Origin: Asterionellopsis glacialis
Taxonomy: Eukaryota > Bacillariophyta > Plagiogrammaphyceae > Rhaphoneidales > Asterionellopsidaceae
Reading direction: 5' to 3'
Assembly (NCBI GenBank): GCA_014885115.2
Contig: WKLE02004637.1
Span: 1-17,550, forward strand
DNA length: 17,550 nucleotides
The notes below the pieces were generated by a model that was not told the DNA's origin, made no database searches, and saw nothing but the letters and a program-made list of their open reading frames with translations. Within the stretch, counting starts at the first letter, position 1, and each line of letters begins with the position of its first letter. The position numbers and the translations under genes were made by a program. Positions 11,801 to 17,550 of the stretch are shown piece after piece.

Positions 11801-13386
11801 CGGAAATGACAAGGGCTTTCAATTAAAAAAATCAAGCAAATCAATAAGAGATAATATTGAAAAAACTCACCATGTTGGCTCCTCCTTTGTGGCCACGAAG
11901 GATTGCTACAGGGCAACCATCTCTTAATCCCCACACTCGACAATCTCCATCATCTGATGCAGTTGCAAGTAAGGCATTGTCGACATTTACACAGATGTCA
12001 CAAATCACTCCAGCATGTCCTCGCAGGGTACAAACCAGTACAGCCCCTCGAGCATTGGCTCCGTAGTTGATTTTGCGTTGATCTCCTTGTTCTCGTCTTT
12101 GAAAAGCGCATGACTTGTCTGGTCCCAAGTAAAAGATTTTCACCAAAAAATCATCAGCTCCTGTCACAAAGTACCTACCAGTCTTATCAAAGCATCCGCA
12201 GTATACTGGGTATGCCAGGTGAGTACTGACTGTCGTTGCATGAGACAATCGTGACAACACAGACTTGCGAGTGAGTGACGTTGACAGTAAACTTGGCTTT
12301 CTCCCTATTATACGCCGGTGTGAAGGGACGATTGACTGTCGAAAACTTCCACCTCCAAATTCTCTCCTGGTTATATCCAATAATATCCGATTGCTCTTCC
12401 CAGATCCATGTATAGATAGTGGTACTGGTAGTGGTGACATCGCGGTCATTTGAAAGGGATCACGGTACTTGGATGACAATACAGACGTTTTTTGAAAGGA
12501 TTGTTTGGCACTTGTAAAGGCACGACTAGCATCCTTCGATCGTTGTTTGTGTGTATCTGTCAAACCGGAAAGTCTACGTTGAAGTTGAACAATGACACGA
12601 CCACAACCTTCCTCTCTGGACGAAAATTCATCAATTTTAGCCAGCATTTGTGCCTTGGCTTCGTCTACAGCCGCACGTGTCTTTCCAGATGGAGATCCAG
12701 GGTCACCATATGGGAGTGAATCTTCTTCTGCCTTTTTCAAAAATTCTTCCCGTTCTGCTTTAACGTCTTCTTGCTTTATCTTGTTGGTCCAAATGGATTG
12801 TTTCAATGTCCGTATTTCCTTTTCTTCCTCTCGACATTTTTCTCGTAAGTATAGACATTTCTGCATACTCCGTCCAGACTCTTTTGCAATACGTTTATAA
12901 TCTGATTCCACAGATACTGCCAATTGTTGATAAGGAATAATACCTTTGGATTCATTTCGTTTTGTCCCTTCAAAACTAGCAGTCGTAGTCGCCATTGCTG
13001 GTGTGGTTGTTGTCGTTGTTGCTGATGTTGACATGAGTGTTGGCTGTTGCAATATGGATGCTACAGATGGAACTACAGTTTCATCATATTTTGTTTCTCG
13101 AAGCATCCGACCGACAGAACCACCACTAGCTAATACCGCTGACGGTTTCTTGGCTACTTCTTCATAGGCCTTGTTTACAAGGCAAAGAGATGGTGCATTA
13201 CGTGAAGCAGTATCTTGAACAGCCACTGTATTTGTAGCAGTTACATCAAGGACTGTTTCTAAATGATTCGATGGCAATGAATGCCATTTACGAGACACAT
13301 CCGCAAATGTAGCATTTCGTTCTGTGGATGGTATGGAATGTCCCAAATGTAACCGTCCATGACTGAAACGAGGCTAACTCAGCCAA

Positions 13387-13433
<47 letters not shown>

Positions 13434-13861
13434 CGAAACAAAATCATGACACATTGAAAACGGAATGAGATTATTTTTGGTTTGGTTTTTGATAAAGAGA
13501 ATCATTCATGTAGAGATATAGAATAAACAGTAAAAAAAAAACTTACGCGAGATGCAGATCCAAACATACCCAAATCTGAAAAGGCAGACGCAAGTTCTAA
13601 TGTTGCACGATTTATTCGTTCCAGTGCTTCTTGATTTTTTTCTTCGTCTCCTCCTGATTCTTTGTTGTCCATGGCATGGGTCTTTTGGAAATTTGCAAGC
13701 CAATGTGTTACCAAGAAAGGTAATTCATTCTGCGGGCTCGCCTGTGTCGCACTTGGCTCATTTTCTTGTTCTTGTTGTTGTTCACCAACAGCACCACTTG
13801 ATGTTTTTTGATCATCGTCGTCACTTTGAATTTCCACGATTTCAGGTTGAGGATTGCTCAT
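5880..13861 (-). CDS. BRWD/PHIP-type WD40 and double-bromodomain protein, 2379 aa
   Basis: Nine exons, from 5' on the minus strand: 13861-13547, 13373-11871, 11726-10967, 10876-8818, 8729-8591, 8515-6604, 6515-6373, 6286-6057, 5958-5880. All eight introns are GT-AG, 75-173 bp, with donors such as GTAAGT and GTGAGT; exon lengths sum to 7140 nt in one open frame. Order: acidic Gln-rich N-terminus; Lys/Glu-rich coiled coil (about 262-400); WD40 repeats (about 485-1105), with WDVR at 629-632 and WDSR at 1005-1008; an EQYF...PPHMAP segment near 1134 as in PHIP/BRWD; a basic Arg/Ser patch (1358-1392), a likely nuclear signal; a cryptic Tudor-like region (about 1465-1700: PQVGDSVVYIP, ending SPWEV); bromodomain 1 (1716-1814, NCFKYNGP, acetyl-lysine Asn 1792); a disordered acidic/Ser/Arg linker; bromodomain 2 (about 2258-2366, NCIMYNGPG, Asn 2343). 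The family binds acetylated and methylated histones in the nucleus, and PHIP acts as a CUL4-DDB1 substrate receptor. Human PHIP has about 1820 residues and BRWD1 about 2320. Confidence 0.93.
13389..13433. repeat. (AG)17 microsatellite, the CT tract of BRWD intron 1
   Basis: A perfect (AG)17 run at 13391-13424, with a short imperfect extension, lies inside intron 1 (13374-13546). Read on the gene's strand it is (CT)n and ends some 17 nt before the acceptor AG at 13374-13375, so it sits where the polypyrimidine tract belongs. Length changes here could affect splicing of exon 2. Confidence 0.85.
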
Positions 13862-14147
13862 TATGTGAATGCTTTTTCAAAGGTACATAGAACCACAAAA
13901 GCAGGTATACAAATGCATCAAGGAACGGTGCTCTCTCTGGAGAATTTCAATACTGTAATGTATTGCTTTTGTTTTCAAAGAGAGAGATATCTATCGCAAT
14001 TATCTAGGGATGGTAAAGCTTTGACTTTGGTGCTCTTTGTGCCTGTAGTGGGTCTCGTTGCTTGCTAGCTTTGGTACCGTATAAAAAACCCTGGAGGCAC
14101 TGGGAGATTTGGGGTGCCTTCTCTCCGAACCCCAGCTCACAAAAATT

Positions 14148-14156
14148 GCGCGAAAA
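14148..14156 (-). promoter_or_regulatory. E2F-like site upstream of BRWD
   Basis: The plus strand reads GCGCGAAAA; on the gene's strand it is TTTTCGCGC, close to the E2F/DP consensus TTTSGCGC. It is about 290 bp upstream of the BRWD ATG. It also forms one arm of a TGCGC/GCGCA inverted repeat (14147-14161), which could be the real feature. Confidence 0.3.
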
Positions 14157-14237
14157 AGCGCAGAATCGAGTTGCTCGTAGCACTCCACGCAGCAAAAGTA
14201 CCAAAGTTGATCAAATTTGATTCTTTGAGAAAAATAT

Positions 14238-14246
14238 GGCGCGAAA
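14238..14246 (-). promoter_or_regulatory. E2F-like site upstream of BRWD, second copy
   Basis: The plus strand reads GGCGCGAAA; on the gene's strand it is TTTCGCGCC, an exact match to the classic E2F/DP consensus. It lies about 380 bp upstream of the BRWD ATG and 90 bp from the first copy. Function is inferred from the motif alone. Confidence 0.35.
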
Positions 14247-14468
14247 GGCCATTAACAACCCGGATATGTCACATACTATTATTTTTGAAAAGATGCCACC
14301 GGAAGTAGTCCTCTAGCAACCAAGATATGCGACAGAATCCTACTTGATAACTTTAAAAAATATCTCTGATAGCTAGACCTATTACTTTTCACATACCGGT
14401 AGCACGAAAGATGGACCCTAGAGACTAGAAGTCAGCCAAATAAATATTATATAAGTATCATCTGCTCA

Positions 14469-16976
14469 CTAAATCTTCTGACGAAGTATTTTTATTTCTT
14501 CTGCCCTTATTTTCATGAGACTTTGCCGAAGCTTTTGCCGTTCCTTCGACACTTCTTTTTTTCTTTCAACTTGTCGAGAATCAAATTTTGCTCTTTCCCC
14601 TGCCCTTTTCGTACTGTGAGGTTGATATGGAAGTGAATGGCGATGTTTCCTTGCCTTTTGGGTGTTGGTAGTTGAGACGTTCTTATTATTTGAGGAGGGC
14701 GGTGGAATATTTTCCAAACCCAACGATAATGATGAGGATCCTAAACTTTGTCTTATCAATATTTGCGGAGAGTCACCATTGTTCAGCAAATTTAATCCCA
14801 ACAAGTTTACGCTACTTGCATCCGACGAATTTGACGGTGAGCTGCTAGAATATTTTGGAACAGACCTGGCACGAAACTGTCTTTTCTTTTGTGCTTCCAA
14901 CTCTTCTCTTTTCCTGCGCTCCATAAGATTTCGCTCTTTAGCCCGGGATGCCTCACTACCCGATAATAGTCCTTTCGGAGGGTTAAAGAGAACAGGCGTT
15001 TGTACAGGCTTCTGACGAAGTGGAAGAGGCATTGATAACCTATCACTCTCACACAATCCGATTTTAACTTGTTGCTTTCGTCTTGGTCCAAGCTGCGGTG
15101 ATGATGCTATAGTAACAGACCGCTTGGAGATCTTAGGTATACCAGCTTGTCCACCATGACAGGTTGCACATGTTGACTTTGGCATTGGAAGAGCTTTGAA
15201 TGGGATGTACGGGTCGTTTTGAGTGGGCGTCCTCATCTTCTCTGAAGCAGATCTAATTTTAATGAGTGACTCTCTGCAGCTGCTGTAAGGATGCCTTTTC
15301 TTTGGCGGCGGATCTAGAGCCTTGATCCGTTCTTTCCCTCGACGACGTGGACCTAATTGCGGCGAGAACGGCGTCGTTGCCTGTCTCTTTTCTACTTTTG
15401 GAACCCCAACTAGACCGCCAGCACCTTCATCCCCTGTTGTGGCAGGTAGTGGTCTAGCTTTAAAACATTTGTGCAAGTCGGAACCCTCGCTTTGTTTTTG
15501 CCGAGAATCACTACTAATTTTAGGATGCGGCATTGTTGAGTCTTCCTCCGGCAGAATTGGCATTTGTTTCTTTGACTCTGCGTTAGTTAAAAGTTGTCGT
15601 TTCTCCTTTGCAGCCAACGAATCGCGTGACCGTGTTACCTGAAGGTTTCGTCGTTGTGCCGCTCCTCTGAGTCTTTCAATCAAGAGGACGGATGATGCAT
15701 CAAGTTTCTTCTTCGCGCTACTCAAATCTCTATCTCTCTGATCCAATTTAGGTTGATTTGCAGAATTATCTCCAGGCATTACCTTCAAAGGTGAGAGGGT
15801 TCGCATATTATCAGGCTTTGGTGAAATATGATTTGAAGTGAGTCCCGGAGAAGCTAATGGGTCCTCCTTTTCATCTTTATGACTATTATTTGATGTAGGT
15901 TCTGATTGATCTATGCGATTCTCTTTAGAGGCATTTTTCTCGAGTGCTAAAGGTGAGAATATTTGCATATTGTCAGACGTAGATGAGATACGACTTGAAG
16001 TGAGGTCCGGAGAAGAGAATGGGCGATCTTTCTCATTGCTTTCACCATTGTTCGACTCTGATTGACCCATGGTGTTGGCCTCCGGAGATGAATGCATTTG
16101 CATCGTGTCACTCGTATATGAGATACGATTCAAAGCTAGGACTGGAGAACAAAACAGATCATCTTTTTCAATATTTTCATCACCGTTTGGTACTGTTTCT
16201 GCACGCTGGGGCAATTCCGATGGTACTTGTTCTTGTGCCAAGTCCTTCGGCCCAGCTGCCTTCGGGGATTGTAAACACTGATCCTTGCTGTGGCCTTCAT
16301 GAGAATTACTTAGTTCTCTCTCTGACATATCATCTTCGTCAGTTGTTTCTGTGTTTTTTTCTCCATAGTTTTGAGTCACAACACATTTTCTGATGGGACT
16401 TTCCACAACATTATCACCCGCCCATACATCAAGAACATGTATACTCTCATCACTTTCCACTCTGCATACGATTGGACTGAGTTCATTCTGATCATTCCCC
16501 AATAATTCCCCAAAAGCTTCGTCCTGGAAAGTAATCGACTGATGCGACTGCCGTTCAGAAACTGACTCCAAAGAGTCCCGTTGATCATCATTACTGGCTA
16601 TCTTTTTATGGCTTGGAAATGCCATCAATGAAATTTTCTCAGACAAGCCCGGCACTGGATCTTCTTCATTACTACTACTTATTTTGTCGTTGACAACTTC
16701 GTCCTTCTCACTGCTTGACCTCCGCTTTAGTCCAAGTGTCATACTGTCATCATCATGGAATTGGTCGTCCCGGATTTCATCTGCTGTAGCCACCAGAACG
16801 TCCTGACCATACGATTTCACCAACGTATTCAATGCCGATGATATTTCCCCTTTTAAATCAGATGAAGCACTGTTTGCGTCGTCTACAGAATGCCCGTTCT
16901 CGTGTTCAGCACCAGGCAAAACTTCCGGACTGGTAGGCATCTCTTTTTCGTTTTGATTTCCTTCGAATGAGCGCAT
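14469..16976 (-). CDS. TPX2-like microtubule-associated protein, 835 aa
   Basis: A single uninterrupted frame from ATG 16976 (the only ATG after the upstream in-frame stop) to TAG 14469-14471. Residues 1-270 are acidic, Ser-rich and probably disordered, with several Ser-Pro sites. Residues 265-410 hold three diverged repeats of about 45 residues (EKDxxFSSPxLTSxxISxxxDNM). Then come two related basic modules, FKARPLP (505-511) with SPQLGPRRR, and FKALPMP (593-599) with SPQLGPRRK, each preceded or followed by a G.P.K.xKR segment. A Lys/Glu helix leads into FRARSVPKY (701-709). The C-terminus (786-834) reads STKRAGERAKFDSRQVE and then ends in EEIKILRQ, matching the TPX2 C-terminal domain pattern (RAxERxxFD...EExxIKxLR). 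FKAxPxP motifs are also typical of that family. TPX2-type proteins bind microtubules and act in spindle assembly. The domain stops at LRQKI, short of the usual C-terminal extension. Family call is moderately sure; cellular role is inferred. Confidence 0.75.
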   Translation of the reverse strand: MRSFEGNQNEKEMPTSPEVLPGAEHENGHSVDDANSASSDLKGEISSALNTLVKSYGQDVLVATADEIRDDQFHDDDSMTLGLKRRSSSEKDEVVNDKISSSNEEDPVPGLSEKISLMAFPSHKKIASNDDQRDSLESVSERQSHQSITFQDEAFGELLGNDQNELSPIVCRVESDESIHVLDVWAGDNVVESPIRKCVVTQNYGEKNTETTDEDDMSERELSNSHEGHSKDQCLQSPKAAGPKDLAQEQVPSELPQRAETVPNGDENIEKDDLFCSPVLALNRISYTSDTMQMHSSPEANTMGQSESNNGESNEKDRPFSSPDLTSSRISSTSDNMQIFSPLALEKNASKENRIDQSEPTSNNSHKDEKEDPLASPGLTSNHISPKPDNMRTLSPLKVMPGDNSANQPKLDQRDRDLSSAKKKLDASSVLLIERLRGAAQRRNLQVTRSRDSLAAKEKRQLLTNAESKKQMPILPEEDSTMPHPKISSDSRQKQSEGSDLHKCFKARPLPATTGDEGAGGLVGVPKVEKRQATTPFSPQLGPRRRGKERIKALDPPPKKRHPYSSCRESLIKIRSASEKMRTPTQNDPYIPFKALPMPKSTCATCHGGQAGIPKISKRSVTIASSPQLGPRRKQQVKIGLCESDRLSMPLPLRQKPVQTPVLFNPPKGLLSGSEASRAKERNLMERRKREELEAQKKRQFRARSVPKYSSSSPSNSSDASSVNLLGLNLLNNGDSPQILIRQSLGSSSLSLGLENIPPPSSNNKNVSTTNTQKARKHRHSLPYQPHSTKRAGERAKFDSRQVERKKEVSKERQKLRQSLMKIRAEEIKILRQKI
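15787..16175. repeat. Three tandem diverged repeats inside the TPX2-like gene
   Basis: Copies lie at about 15787-15880, 15949-16036 and 16081-16175. All share GGTGAGAATATTTGCAT-like and TCCGGAGAAG-like blocks at equal spacing, and each encodes a Ser-Pro...Leu-Thr-Ser...Ile-Ser...Asp-Asn-Met unit. They point to old internal duplication of coding sequence. Confidence 0.65.
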
Positions 16977-17550
16977 GTCAATGCAATTTATTTGTGTTAA
17001 TGATGAATGGTTCTTTTTCTTTGTACTACATGCGCGTTAGAGATGATGACAGGCAACAAGCGTATCAAATCCTCATGGGCTGTTGTTGCCAAGACGAGGA
17101 GAAACTCGAAGATCGTGGGAAAAAAAACGTCTGAAAAATTTCTTTTGTTACACCTGTAGAAACGATACTGATGTGTACGTACCAGGTATCCCGTATAGCC
17201 ATGTATCCGTTGCTACCAGAGTTTGGACCTACGTACGGCAAGAACTAATAGTCACCCAACACTATGTATCTTGGGTACTAGGAATACGTAACTACGTCAC
17301 CGAAGAAAACATTTATCCTCATTCCTAATGCTGATTATTTTTACAGAAAGTGAAAAGAATATAAAAAGAGCAGATTTGTAACCGTACCAGGTACTGTATT
17401 AATTAAGGGGGTAGAACGATTATTCATCGAGTTTTTTCACTCCTCGGCGAAAACACCCCCTTCGGAAGTGATTTTCCGTGCTTTCATCTAGAATTTTTTA
17501 TTTTTTTAATTTTTCCATTTTTCGCCCCCAACACCCTGGGAATGCTCCGT
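16977..17550. other. Non-coding right end, promoter side of the TPX2-like gene
   Basis: No supported gene. The frame at 17083-17328 has no ATG start of its own and runs through a GTACC palindrome, so I reject it. The stretch has palindrome copies at 17179-17189 and 17384-17394 (perfect) and T-rich runs at about 17490-17520. It should contain the promoter of the 14469-16976 gene near its left side. Confidence 0.55.

Larger units (their letters stand above)
13862..14468. other. Intergenic region: BRWD promoter side and TPX2-like gene 3' end
   Basis: About 600 bp between two minus-strand genes. It must carry the BRWD upstream region and the 3' end of the 14469-16976 gene. Short frames here (for example 13808-14068 and 14114-14308) have no domain and no good start. 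Two E2F-like GCGCGAAA sites are seen (14148-14156 and 14238-14246). No AATAAA is visible for the upstream gene. Confidence 0.6.

Noticed and set aside
14000..14308. Short overlapping frames on both strands between the BRWD and TPX2-like genes
   Set aside because: No domains, no consistent frame, lie in a promoter and 3' end interval.
15150..15175. CATCH (CxxCH) haem c-binding motif in the TPX2-like protein
   Set aside because: Single chance match in a disordered basic region; no signal peptide or cytochrome fold.
17083..17328. 81-codon plus-strand frame at the right end
   Set aside because: No ATG at its start, contains the repeat motif, no domain.
1..17550. CRISPR arrays, transposase genes, prophage or bacterial operon signals
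   Set aside because: None seen; repeats are simple or internal to genes and the coding is intron-bearing eukaryotic.

Overview
The window reads as nuclear DNA of a microbial eukaryote. Genes are interrupted by short GT-AG introns (about 75-195 bp), proteins are long and rich in Ser and acidic residues, there are no operons or Shine-Dalgarno sites, and the families (BRWD/PHIP, TPX2, TMEM185, J-domain) are eukaryotic. A diatom or other stramenopile is my best guess from intron size and architecture; this is inference, since nothing in the window fixes the lineage.

Layout, left to right. 1-896: non-coding, with GTACC-type palindromes. 897-1358 (+): small Ser-rich unknown protein, perhaps extended by a second frame to 1521. 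1522-3587: mostly non-coding, with a possible unassigned 5' exon of the next gene and a cluster of GTACC palindromes. 3588-5669 (+): three-exon gene for a J-domain fused to a multi-pass TMEM185-like membrane domain. 5670-5879: short gap between convergent genes. 5880-13861 (-): nine-exon gene reconstructed splice by splice into one 2379-residue reading frame. It encodes a BRWD/PHIP-type chromatin reader with WD40 repeats, a cryptic Tudor region and two bromodomains. 13862-14468: promoter-side gap with two E2F-like sites. 14469-16976 (-): single-exon gene of 835 residues ending in a TPX2-type microtubule-binding segment. 16977-17550: non-coding.

The genes do not form a pathway. Two have roles that can be inferred: chromatin reading and possible CUL4-DDB1 adaptor work for the BRWD protein, and spindle or microtubule association for the TPX2-like protein. 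The membrane J-protein probably recruits Hsp70 to an organelle or ER surface. The most noteworthy items are the J-domain/TMEM185 fusion, the complete BRWD architecture with a roughly 440-residue linker between its bromodomains, the TPX2-like protein with three FKAxPxP-like motifs, and an 11-bp palindrome (GTACCWGGTAC) found only in the non-coding stretches.
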